Source of the DNA: Polytrichum commune
Taxonomy: Eukaryota; Streptophyta; Polytrichopsida; Polytrichales; Polytrichaceae
Assembly: GCA_950295325.1 (NCBI GenBank)
Contig: OX485807.1
Location: 21,983,666-22,043,665, forward strand
DNA length: 60,000 bases
Reading direction: 5' to 3'
The translations under genes and the position numbers were made by a program. The first letter of the stretch is position 1. Each line of letters starts with the position of its first letter. Under the pieces are notes generated by a model. That model did not search any database. It was not told the origin of the DNA and saw only the letters and a list, made by a program, of their open reading frames with translations. Shown here one piece after another: positions 23,601 to 32,400 of the stretch.

Positions 23601-24469
23601 GGGATAGGAGGACGCGCACCATCACCATGCATCAACGAAGCTACATCGAAACCATTTTGGAGCGATTCGGCATGAGTGATTGCAAGCCCATCTCAACCCC
23701 GCTCGACACCAAGACCTCATTGGCGAAGCTTTCGGAGGAGGAATACGAGAAGCATTCACACGAAATGAAGGACATTCCGTACCAAAGGGCGGTGGGGTCG
23801 TTGATGTACGCAATGGTGGCCACGAGACCGGACCTCGCATTCGCGGTAAGCGTGGTAAGTCGGTTTATGTCGCAACCGGGTCCGATGCATTGGATGGCCG
23901 TGAAACGAATCATGAGATACTTGAAAGGCACCATTGATATGAGGTTGCGCATCGGAGGACAACACATAAACCTTAAAGGTTATTCGGACGCGGATTGGGC
24001 CGGCGATGTGGAAAACCGAAGGTCTACCTCCGGATACGTTTTCTTCGTTGGAGACGGGGCCGTGACGTGGAATAGCAAACGACAACTAACGGTGGCTCAA
24101 TCCACAATGGAGGCGGAGTACATGGCCATGAACCGATGCACGAGGGAGGCCATTTGGCTAAGGCAACTAATGGAGGATGTAGGTTGTGCACAAGAGGAGG
24201 CGACAACCATGATGTGCGACAACCAAGGTTCTATGGCATTAGCTAAGAACCCAACCAACCATGATAGGTCAAAACATATAGATGTGCAACATCATTTTAT
24301 TAGAGAGAAAATTGAAAACAATGTTGTAGAGCTAGAATATTGTCCAACGCAATATATGGTAGCGGATATTCTTACAAAGGCTTTAGCGAGGGATAGGCAT
24401 GAGATGTTAAGTGAAATAATGGGGTTGGAGTACAATGCCACCTCGCAAAGTGGGAGTATTGGAAGGTAG
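20537..24469 (+). CDS. copia gag-pol polyprotein (gag N-terminus out of frame)
   Basis: This is a 1310-codon ORF. Coding similarity begins near codon 20 (KKAFAIIAM), so the first codons are an out-of-frame artefact. Domains are UBN2-type gag, a zinc knuckle at residues 182-195 (C-C-H present, but the last Cys is Tyr195), protease DSGAS at 231-235, GAG-pre-integrase (LWHKRLGHLN; CEGC) and an integrase core with D435, D498 and E534 (D35E spacing). RT has YVDD at 979-982, and RNase H has SDADWAGD, MEAEY and CDNQ. The product would cut, reverse-transcribe and integrate the element. The stop codon lies inside the 3' LTR. All pol catalytic residues look intact, while the gag break and the lost zinc ligand probably disable the copy. 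Confidence 0.93.
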   Translation: MGDRGWFGVATAFYGERRCKKAFAIIAMSLVDKELAHIKGCKGPAEAWKTLCNIHETKSLSNILFIRRKFFTIKMDEGDDILTHINKVKSLADQLTCLEVPMKDEDVVMTLLDSLPPSFEHLITALETRPISELKLDFITARLMHEVSKRKEKEPQGDDAAMLSRQHRAFDNNERRGDGPRCYNCGKLGHIARNYRMKRKVNANMARASDDFAFVARDGASKSSATRWIVDSGASQHMTPHKHFFDTYEPVTGRKVFMGDNGMVDAVGKGSILVETRVKGRVRSIRMHDVLHVPKMHSNLLSVSKLISRGLKVHFNSLGCVVRASNGEMLGVASLESNLYQLDTNVLNGAETSSLAHSEANSHPLELWHKRLGHLNANSVKMLQSMVSGMDVGAAQGDVHSFACEGCVEGKQARRPFPTDGGTRATKILELVHSDVCGPMKTASIGGARYFLTFIDDFSRKIWVYVLKSKKEVLARFKEWKTLVERQSEHVVKVLRSDNGGEYISKAFDDFLSKHGIARQTSSPYTPQQNGVAERANRTIVEMARSMIHAQRLGHEFWAEAVCNAAYVRNRCPTKAVEGMTPEEAWSGRMPHVSHMRVFGCVAYAKVPDQRRTKLDAKGVKCLFLGYCEGTKAYRLMCLETKKIIKSPDVVFFEDKTHLEDCPSGRVDEVPTVKVDISPKSEAEELEASGDVSEPDEEEPNIEDESEAEVPAAKSTRSAEASKLNAGKRTATKPPPPPQDDNETIGNSRYPDRPRKPLGEWWKNHIPQPEDDEHANIAMVGEPRNLREAFESSDASEWESAMQEEYESLIANATWELVPLPKGRKAVKCKWVFRTKKDANGTVVRFKARLVAKGCSQVEGVDFGETFAPVAKFNTIRVILAMAAAMGLEIHQMDVKTAFLNGELHVVIYMEQPEGFVQKGREHLVCKLGKSLYGLKQSGRAWYECIHIFFVNKGFTRSHADHSLYVLQTCHYIVIVIIYVDDLIILASNVDVINELKSSLEKEFEMSDLGELHFFLGVHFERDRRTRTITMHQRSYIETILERFGMSDCKPISTPLDTKTSLAKLSEEEYEKHSHEMKDIPYQRAVGSLMYAMVATRPDLAFAVSVVSRFMSQPGPMHWMAVKRIMRYLKGTIDMRLRIGGQHINLKGYSDADWAGDVENRRSTSGYVFFVGDGAVTWNSKRQLTVAQSTMEAEYMAMNRCTREAIWLRQLMEDVGCAQEEATTMMCDNQGSMALAKNPTNHDRSKHIDVQHHFIREKIENNVVELEYCPTQYMVADILTKALARDRHEMLSEIMGLEYNATSQSGSIGR
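24447..24456 (+). other. Polypurine tract of young copia element
   Basis: AAAGTGGGAG lies directly 5' of the 3' LTR, the expected site for plus-strand priming. It is also coding, since the pol frame runs through it. Confidence 0.85.
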
Positions 24470-24648
24470 TGTTAGGTTGCATCGGTGACATTGTCCCATA
24501 TGGGTTGTCACGGCTGGTCCTAACCTACACATATAAATAAAGGCATAAGGGGAGGAGCTAATTATTCTCTCCATTGTATGCAATCCTTGTGTGTTGTGTT
24601 CTACCTTTCTACGCTGATGTCTTTGCTTTCTCCTCTCATTTCCCAATA
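24457..24648 (+). repeat. 3' LTR of young copia element
   Basis: It is 192 bp, identical to the 5' LTR except one base, and has the same TATTGG...CCAATA ends. It is followed by the target duplication AGTAT (24649-24653). The pol stop codon TAG falls at bases 11-13 of this LTR. Confidence 0.93.
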
Positions 24649-24653
24649 AGTAT

Positions 24654-26600
24654 GGTCCAAGGGCAAATTGGTAAAAAATGGAGCAATGTTATGTCATATA
24701 CAACATGCCACACCCTAGATACATAATTTAAAATAACCAATTCCTTCAAATGTATGTATATGTGTATATGCATGCAATAATTGTTGGAAGGGGAATGATG
24801 TTTAGTTTGAGTGCAACAAATGCAACATTTATGTAATGGTGAGCATTGTATGAACAACCATTTCATTTTTGAAGTCCATGTGTGCAAACCAAATTATGTA
24901 TGTTTAATGTGGACCACTGAAATCAAGTAAGGGAAAAAAATCAGCTCAACAACAAATATGGGCAATCAAACTTTATCCCCCCCCCCCAAAAAAAAAATTA
25001 TCTACATCTGGCCTTAAAAGGTCTCATTCACCAAAGCCCCCTCTCATGCCTCTGACAGGCTCACATACTTGTCACAAAGCCATACATAATGAAAACCTCC
25101 ACTTTTGGCCATGGTTTTTTTAAAGCATGCTTCCCTCTAAAATAAAAGCCACCTTCCCAACCTGGCAGGTTGTAGTTGTTGGCTCCACGCAACCAATAGA
25201 CCAACATTGTAACAACACTGCAATGCCACCTTCCTTTCTGAATAAGAAATTACTCCCCCCTCCCTCCTATGCTCTGCCAACATGTGAACTCATGTAAATG
25301 CAGAACCCACCCATGTAGCCAATTTGAGAGATGGTTCTCAACGTTAATGTGAGCTAACAAGCAGGGGACACGGGCTTATGTATATTGGATTGAGTGCAGT
25401 GTCGACCAATTTGAGTACAACACATGACAAATTTCTTCCAAGCCATAATTGTTTTGAGTTGAACCATACAACAACCTACGGTAGTCCAATAGTTTCACAT
25501 CTCTACATTGGTGGATCTGTGGTGACATTTTATCCTACATTAGGTGTGCAATGTGGGATAAAATGGTATGTTACCTGTCATCACCTTGCCTGCTGGTTGC
25601 TTCCCCAATCAAAAGCTCATCAATATTTTGCTCTGATCGAAGGTCCACCACCATGACATCGGGAAGGCGCAGGAATCATGAAGCCGAGAGTCCGATTCTT
25701 TGTTACTGTAACATTAAAAAAAAAAAGTTTTGATGGGTAACTTATGAATATTTCAATGGCTTTGCATGTATCGAGTGAATGTGGGACTGACAGTAAGTAG
25801 CAGCCTTAATGTCTGTGCATCCAACAGAGTATGCAGTGTGGGATGAAATGTTACGTTGCCTGTCCAGATAGCCTTGTGCACTTGCTCCCACAGTCAAAAG
25901 CTCACCTTTTCCCACCCGATTGAACCTCCATCACCACAACGTTGGAAATCCTGAAGCTGGGAGTCCTATTCTCTGTTCCCAGTAACAAATAAATGATAGA
26001 AATGTATTGTCACCTGTAATTGGCCTGCATGCTTGCTGCCACAATCAACAGCTCACTTGAAAAAAATAAAAAATAAAAAATTCTGATCAAAACTTGAAGT
26101 CCAATTCTCTGTTCCCAGTAACCCCCAAAAAGGAGTTTTGATGGTGATATATATAAGGTAGATGTGCCTGCCTAATCTTGTGCTGATTGCATGTTTCATA
26201 TTCTATGAGAAGCGAGTGCAGAGAAAATAGTGTCCATTTAATACTCTCTTACCTTGTGGAGTGGCATCATGTGGTGACCAACCTTAGCAACTTTACTTAA
26301 TCATGTCTGTGCATCCAACAAAGTTAGTCTACAATGAACGTGGGATGAAATGATGTTAGTATGTACTTATAATTTGCCCGTCATCGCCCTGCGTGCTTGC
26401 TCCCACAATCAAAAGCTCACCTTTTTCGCTCTGATCGAAGCTCCACCACCACGACGTTGGAATCTCGAAGCCGAGAGTCTGATTCTCTTCTTCTTCTATT
26501 CACGCTGGCCGCACTGCTGCCTGCAACAGTGAAGCTAGGGACTGGGGGGGCCTGGAGGGTCTGAGAGTAGATTACCTACTAAGTAGGCTGGTAAGCCTTC
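24654..26600. other. SAMDC upstream region with four degenerate direct repeats
   Basis: No gene is recognised. Four related segments of about 130-165 bases lie at about 25548-25710, 25838-25990, 26000-26130 and 26340-26495. They share GTGGGATAAAATG-like starts, a CAATCAAAAGCTCAC-like middle, a GATCGAAG...CCACCACCA block and a GAGAGTCCGATTCT-like end. Homopolymer C and A runs occur near 24980-25000. Confidence 0.7.
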
Positions 26601-26628
26601 AAGTGAACCAGGAGGCTTGCAGTGCGCC

Positions 26629-26635
26629 TATAAAA
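26629..26635 (+). promoter_or_regulatory. Probable TATA box of SAMDC gene
   Basis: TATAAAA within GCCTATAAAAGG, about 1.4 kb upstream of the main ATG and just ahead of a long pyrimidine-rich leader with no ATG. Transcription would start near 26660. This is an inference from position and consensus. Confidence 0.6.
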
Positions 26636-26659
26636 GGTCTGCGGTGCGAGCTTCTACGA

Positions 26660-27109
26660 AATCTTTCTTCCCACAGAGCTCCTGAACCCCCTCTGCTGCT
26701 CACCCAATTCCGCTCCCTCCCCCTCCTGTCTTGTATATACACATTCCTTTCCTTCTCCTTCCCTTTCTTTTCCTTTCCCTCTCCCTTGCCTTAACCTTTG
26801 CCTTTGGCCTTTGCTTCTTGTTGAGGAGGGAGGAGCCTGGCTGGTTTAGATTGGCTTGGTGTGGTTGTTTTTTCTCTTCTTTTCTCTGCACTGGCTCCTT
26901 TGCTTCAGCCTGGAGAAGTTCTCTCTGGGCGTCCACCTGGAACCGGGATCCTGTCACTGAGTTTTGGAGGTATTGGCTTGCATTTGCCACACCAGTCTCG
27001 GCTTTTGTGCTTGCCTTGGCTGACCGAGGAGAAGGGGTTGGCGGTCCTGGCCTCCAATCTCCTGCAGCGAGGAAGGGGTCCTCCCAGCCGTCAAGACGAC
27101 GAAGTATTT
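26660..27109 (+). other. SAMDC 5' leader exon 1 (AUG-free)
   Basis: This stretch of about 450 bases between the TATA box and a consensus donor (GTAAGT at 27110) is rich in CT and contains no ATG. That is unusual by chance and is expected for a leader scanned by ribosomes. The 5' end is estimated from the TATA box. Confidence 0.6.
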
Positions 27110-27427
27110 GTAAGTGCCGGGGTGCCATTGTGGGTGTAGGGATGGGAGGGTGCGAGCGTGTGAGCGAATAGTGTTGCATTCCATGAGTTGTCGGGTTGGG
27201 TGGAGTTGGGTTGGGTGTGGGGGTGTTGATGAATTCTGGTTGTAACTGCTTGTGTCTTGGAAAATTCTTCGTTGGTTTTTGTTGGAGTGGAGATGAGGGT
27301 TGGCGAGAGGGGAGGGAGAGAGAGAGAGCGAGAGAGAGCGAGAGAGAGATGCTGGTAGCGTGGGAGAGAGGAGAAGGGGATGAGGATGAGGGATTGAGGT
27401 GTGGATGCATGATGTATGTGTGCGCAG
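27110..27427 (+). other. Probable 5'-leader intron of SAMDC gene
   Basis: Donor TTTGTAAGTG at 27110 and acceptor GTGTGCGCAG ending at 27427. The interval contains several ATGs and a GA microsatellite (about 27316-27349), which splicing would remove, leaving the uORF pair as the first AUGs. Introns in this leader are common in plant SAMDC genes. Confidence 0.6.
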
Positions 27428-27436
27428 GGTATATGC

Positions 27437-27445
27437 ATGGTATAA
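27437..27445 (+). CDS. SAMDC tiny uORF (Met-Val-stop)
   Basis: ATG GTA TAA. The last A of its stop is the first base of the small uORF start codon, the one-base overlap typical of plant SAMDC leaders. In those genes the tiny uORF lets ribosomes bypass or reach the small uORF depending on polyamine level. Context at -3 is T, which is weak. An extra ATG at 27433, four bases upstream, lies in the frame of the small uORF and would extend it by four codons. Confidence 0.88.
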   Translation: MV

Positions 27446-27790
27446 TGGAGACCAAAGGTGGTAGAAAGTCGAAAGAAAGCTCCATTCAATACGAAAGCCC
27501 TCTGGGATACGTGATTGAGGACGTGCGCCCGCACGGAGGTAGCGAGAAGTTCCGCACTGCTGCATACTCTGACGTAATGCTCGCTCTTTCATTCCTTACT
27601 TGTTCTTCTGCTTGCTTGCTGCTTGCTCCTGATGTAGTAGGGAGGAAGGCTGTTGTTACGGGCCTTCCTGATTGAATTTCTCATCTTGCAGGCCTGAAGG
27701 TTTTTGTTTTCCGGGAATGTGGAAGGGAGGCTAACATGGTTGTAGTGATGTCGTTGTTGTTGCAAACAGTGCGTGCGAAAGCCATCCTGA
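27445..27790 (+). CDS. SAMDC small regulatory uORF, 49 codons, intron-split
   Basis: Exon parts are 27445-27573 (43 codons) and 27770-27790 (6 codons plus stop TGA). The intron 27574-27769 has GT...CAG ends and a phase-0 junction. The peptide begins METKGGRKSK, has the core PLGYVIEDVRPHGG and ends AAYSDCVRKPS, matching the strongly conserved plant SAMDC small uORF. This peptide stalls ribosomes when spermidine or spermine is high and so represses the downstream enzyme. The C-terminal SDCVRKPS appears only after splicing, which strongly supports the intron. Start context is good (A at -3, G at +4). Confidence 0.93.
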
Positions 27791-28046
27791 TACCCGCCGG
27801 AGCCATCAACCAGCACCATAGAATAGGGCTTCCTCCTTTTCGTGCCGCCGGGGCTGGTCTGCACAGTGGACCTCATCGTGTGTTAATAGCAGATCAGCTC
27901 CCTCTCTTTATTTATTTTTCCTTCCCTTCCCTCTTCTTTCGATCCTTTCTCTGCTTTGTAGATAAGCCTCTACAGGGAGAGGGACGAAAGAATCTGTAGA
28001 AAGAAAGAGTAAAAAACGACCCAAAGAAGGAAAGAAGTGAGGAATC
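27791..28046 (+). other. SAMDC leader between uORF and main ATG
   Basis: These 256 bases contain no ATG, as expected where reinitiating ribosomes must reach the main start. A strong pyrimidine tract ending CTTTGTAG at about 27962 could be the acceptor of another leader intron whose donor would be near 27878. I am not sure of that. Confidence 0.5.
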
Positions 28047-29304
28047 ATGGGGGCTTCATTCTTGCCCAACGAAGAAGATGCGGGCCCCATCTCCATGCCC
28101 AGCCCAGGCTTCGAAGGGTTTGAGAAGCGGCTGGAGATCGAGTTCCTCCCCGCCCCACTGTTCCGTGATCCCGAAGGGCGAGGCCTGAGGGCGATGTCTC
28201 GATCGGAGCTCGACAGCCTGCTGCGTGCAGCCGAGTGCACCATTGTTGCTCAATTGAGCAACAATGAGCTGGACTCATACGTGCTGTCGGAGTCAAGCCT
28301 CTTCATCTACCCGCAACGTCTGGTGATCAAGACATGCGGAACAACCAGGCTGCTGTGTGCACTCCCATTGCTGTTGGAGTCCACTGCTCGCCTCGCACTC
28401 AAAGTGTGCCGTGTGAAATATACAAGAGGCACATTCATGTTCCCATCCGTGCAGCCTTACCCCCACGGGAGCTTCACGGAGGAGGTGCGGTATTTGAAGA
28501 AGTTTTTTGGTGATTTGGGGGACGGAGGGAAGGCTTATGTAATGGGGACACAAGGAAAGTTTCCGAATTGGCACATCTACACTGCTGCAGACACCATCGT
28601 CACCAACAGCAGCAGCAACAACAGCAGCGGGAACATCATCCCTACTGCCAGTTCCCATTCGAAGCCAGTGTATACAGTAGAAATGTGCATGACTAAGTTA
28701 GACAAATACTCTGCGTCACAATTCTTCAAAGCTTCGGGTAATGAGAGCGGTGCAGACATGACAAGGGCGGCGAACATTCAAAACTTGTTGCCTGAGTCTC
28801 GCATCTGTGGCTTTGCCTTCGACCCCTGTGGATACTCCATGAATGGCATTGAGGGAGGTGCGCATTCCACCATCCATGTCACACCGGAGGATGGTTTTAG
28901 CTATGCCAGCTTCGAAGCCATGGGGTACAGCTCATCTCAAGTGGACCTGCAGCTGCTGGTGGAGAAGGTGGCGGCCACATTCAAACCTGCAGTATTTGCC
29001 ATGTCTGTGCACGTGACGGGCATTCGCAAAGGCGCCCTGAATGCCGGTTCCTGGGGGGCTTCCGTCTGCCCTAGGGGTTATGTCTGCGATGGAAGCAGCC
29101 GGCAGGAGCTTGCGAATGGCAGTATTGTGTTCCACACCTTCAAAGATGCTAAGGGATTGTGCGTGACGCCTGTTATGCCCATTCCTTTGATTCGTGGAGT
29201 GGGAAGTGCCAAGCGACGCTCCAAGAAGCTGTCCATGAAGAGCATCAAGCTAAAGAAGGAGAAAATGGTGAGTTGCGATGAATGCAATGCTGGATATACG
29301 TCAT

Positions 29305-29343
<39 letters not shown>

Positions 29344-29439
29344 GTTGAAAGAAGAAGCTGTCAATTTGCTTGGATTTGCTTGTTGCTTTTGTTTGTTTGG
29401 GGTAAAGCTGATGACGACGTGTATGTGTGTATGCAGTGA
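28047..29439 (+). CDS. SAMDC: S-adenosylmethionine decarboxylase proenzyme (SAMDC/AdoMetDC)
   Basis: The enzyme makes decarboxylated S-adenosylmethionine, the aminopropyl donor for spermidine and spermine. The proenzyme cleaves itself in LSESSLF between Glu82 and Ser83, and Ser83 becomes the pyruvoyl group. Cys97 in KTCGTT matches the catalytic acid, and Ser264 (CGYSMNG) and His277 (TIHVTPEDGFSY) match the processing/catalytic Ser and His of the human enzyme. Coding exon 28047-29267 has 407 codons. A donor GTGAGT follows directly, and the acceptor TATGCAG at 29436 is followed at once by TGA (29437-29439), so the intron sits immediately before the stop. At 407 residues it exceeds the usual 350-380 of plant enzymes because of a Ser/Asn-rich insert near 190-205 and a Lys-rich tail. 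Without splicing the ORF would run to 29342 into a CT microsatellite. Confidence 0.95.
29268..29436 (+). other. SAMDC terminal intron with CT microsatellite
   Basis: It has a GTGAGT donor at 29268 and TATGCAG acceptor ending 29436. A perfect (CT)n run of about 16 units lies at 29306-29338. If retained, translation would add 24 codons ending in a Ser-Leu repeat encoded by the microsatellite. Confidence 0.7.
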
Positions 29440-32400
29440 CTTTTCTCCATGTATTGTTGTGACTTCGGCGATGATGGGAAGACTGGCTGGGGGATACATC
29501 AAGTTCAGGCACTGCAAGGACACAGTTGCGATGAGACGAGTTTGTAGTTGAGTGTATAGTCGGACGCAGAATATAGGTCAATTCATTTTCTTGGCAGAGG
29601 AACAACGTAGCACCATCATCACCACCAGACCCTGCTACTTCCTTTCTCTGATTCTCCTTAGCTGTTAGAGAGGTTTGATCGATACAGCTTGATCCTTCTC
29701 TATCCTGCTCCTTTTATTGTGTAACTCTTGTCTGAATATTACAATTGGAATCCTCCCCTGTTAATTGATGTGAAAAGTTTGCATATTTTCTGTAACCACG
29801 TGACTTCCACCTACATTCATGTATACTCACTCATCTCATTCACACACCTTGCACAAATACGAATATGCTTCTTAATTTCTTCTCCGTCTTGTTATCATGA
29901 AGTAGCAGTTTCCCTGCACTTGTTCCCTCTGCTCTGTAAGCCTCTTTCAAGCTTCTTCTCTGTCAGTCGTCTTGTCTCATTGATATAATTTAATAGCTCG
30001 ACCTCCATTCACCAGGAATCATTTGGGCACTCTACCAGGCTTTTTGTTACGGGTGTCTTACATGCGTTGGAAACGTGTGGACAGTAATCCAAGGGAGGGA
30101 GAGTGCCTGACAGGCTACAGTAGCGGTCTTTGTGGTAGGGTTATCTTCTACCTTGCCTTGGAAAATCAATTGGTGCAGTAGTGTGTGGTTACACAGAAAC
30201 TTGCCATTCCTGGCAAGCTTTTGTCATTCACTTGTATGAGTCAGGCTTTGACCCATTTCCTTATGCACTCTGCTCATCATAATCTAACTACATTCTGCAC
30301 CAGATACATGAAGTCTTGGCCAAGCAATGTTGTAAACATGATTTAAAATACACTCGGGATGGCCGTACACCTGCCCAGTGACCTTAATGTGACAAGGTTG
30401 AGATCAACGCAATGATTTGAGCTCCATTTAGTAAGCAGATAGGATATGCTTCCACAGGAAGACTTGTGGTGAAATATGTGCGCTCTTTATTCGGCACAGG
30501 GTCTGAGGGTACACGTCACAGCATCTACATATATACTTGAACCTGATGTTCAATTTTTGGTTTGTGGAGCTTTAATGCAGCAGGTGGGTTAGGCAGATTC
30601 GGATGAATACTCTATACTTACTTGTGGTACTGTGACTGATGTGGGCTTGTATATTCTATGTTTACTTCTGACATCAACATGTACTGATTGAATGTGCACC
30701 TGAGAAAGAGGATAGCTTTTGCACCCACATGCCCACATACGCTTATACAGACAGTTTTGATGTACTGTTTGTGTCCAGTAAAAACGGATGTTAGATGCCT
30801 CAAAAGATTTCGGAAATGGAAAAGATCTGCCTACTGTATACACATATGTATTATATTATCTAAATATACATACATCTATGTCAGATGAATGAGAGGTCCT
30901 GGAGTCACAAGGCTGCTTCTAGGAGATCCTCTCTTGTCCATATAAAGGAATGCCAAGTTCCTATACAGGAAATGGGTGCAACAAATTCATAGCAGTGACA
31001 AAAGCTTCAAGATGAAGTTAATTAAAAACTAACTTAGTATAGCTTACCAGACATGTGCTGATTTGATGAGAACGCTGTGGGGCTTATCTTCATCAGTAGG
31101 CTAAGTAGGAGCTTGTAGGGTTAAACATGAGTCAGTAGACTACTTGTATGGCATAGCTGCTAGCAATACCGCCACACCAAATAAACTTCAATTCGCGGGC
31201 CAAATGCTGTGAGTACCTCATGCATTGACCATAAATGTATCGAGTGTTGTTTGTTTGTTGGTCGGCCGGTCGGCCGGTCGAGTATCTTGGTGGACTAGCA
31301 AGGCCCACCATTTCCTCCATTCATATTGGAGGCCAAAATTCACTTACATTTGCTTTAGAGCTACCCTCTGCACTGAACACTTTGCATTTATATTCTGTTG
31401 CTCTTATGACCTTGTCCTTAATCGTAATCTCACTAAGCCTCATGCTCCCTCAGCCATTCTAAATCAAAATAGATGCCACATTCCATGGGGACCTTGCCGA
31501 GGCACTGAGACTGTAGCCGCTTGCTCTTTGAGAATCACAACATGATTATCCTTGGTCCTAGGCCTAATCATTCTCCTACGCATGTGGAGATTAGCAATGT
31601 TATGCAATAGACAAAAGGTTAATTAACATTAATTACCAACACATTCATTGTACATTTTTTTTAAGCAGGCACTCCAACAACCACTTGACTAGACTGCCTT
31701 CTCTTTGGATGCACCATTGCCATCGGGTAGGCCCAAATTCCACCTCATATATGGATGCAACTAGCCCAGTATCGAGTTTCCTTCATATAATTGCGATCCA
31801 TATTACTCTACAACAAGCATGTAGTGGTCGCTTTTTAATCACAATGACATGTAGTGTCAAAAACTGAATAAGTCTTGCTTTATCTCCCTCGCCTTAAAAA
31901 GAAGAAGCAGGCTTGCCATGCATGTTGGATCGTCCACCCCCATTTCATATTCAGAATAAGATGGAGGTTTAGATGCGGATATTAAACTCTGGATCCTGAA
32001 ATCGTTGGGGTTTGGTGTCAGCAACACCAGATCCAGTCCTCCAGCTGAAGAATGTTATGTTACAAATTACAATGGTATAATATTTTAACTCATTATTGGC
32101 TGCTGGGCTCCCACAATATGAGTCTCACGTCAACACATCATGTGCCACTGAAACATTTGCAAATCTACACAGCAATAGACATTATAAAATTTCCCTGTCC
32201 ACTTCATTGTTGTTTCTAGTAGGTAGAGACATGCATGATGGTAGCCTGCCTGTCCAGCCCGTGGTATGCCAATTTCAACATCTGATGATATTTGATTTTA
32301 TGTATGCATGTCGGTGTAGTTGCATGGATAAAATGTGATAAAAAAACAAAGGGCAATAGTTCCACTTCCACAAACCACAAATATGTACCCAAATGCTTGC

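Larger units (their letters stand above)
19306..24648 (+). mobile_element. Young full-length Ty1/copia retrotransposon
   Basis: A 5343-bp element is bounded by two 192-bp LTRs (19306-19497 and 24457-24648) that differ at one position by eye (C versus T in the TAATTA[C/T]TCTC stretch), so the insertion is recent. The flanking 5-bp direct repeat AGTAT (19301-19305 and 24649-24653) is the target-site duplication. Order inside: primer site, long leader with a 120-bp minisatellite, gag, protease, integrase, RT, RNase H, polypurine tract. The pol part is intact, but gag carries a frameshift near 20600 and a mutated zinc knuckle, so this copy is probably not autonomous. Its coding part is clearly more GC-rich than the surrounding DNA. 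Confidence 0.95.

Noticed and set aside
26700-27592. Long - strand ORFs over the SAMDC leader
   Set aside because: Low-complexity Ser/Pro/Leu-rich translations of the CT-rich leader and GA repeats; the + strand has a coherent uORF and leader structure.
27196-27675. 159-codon + strand ORF containing the uORF
   Set aside because: Its upstream part lies in a predicted intron and is not conserved; only the part from 27445 matches the known uORF, and its true end is reached by splicing.
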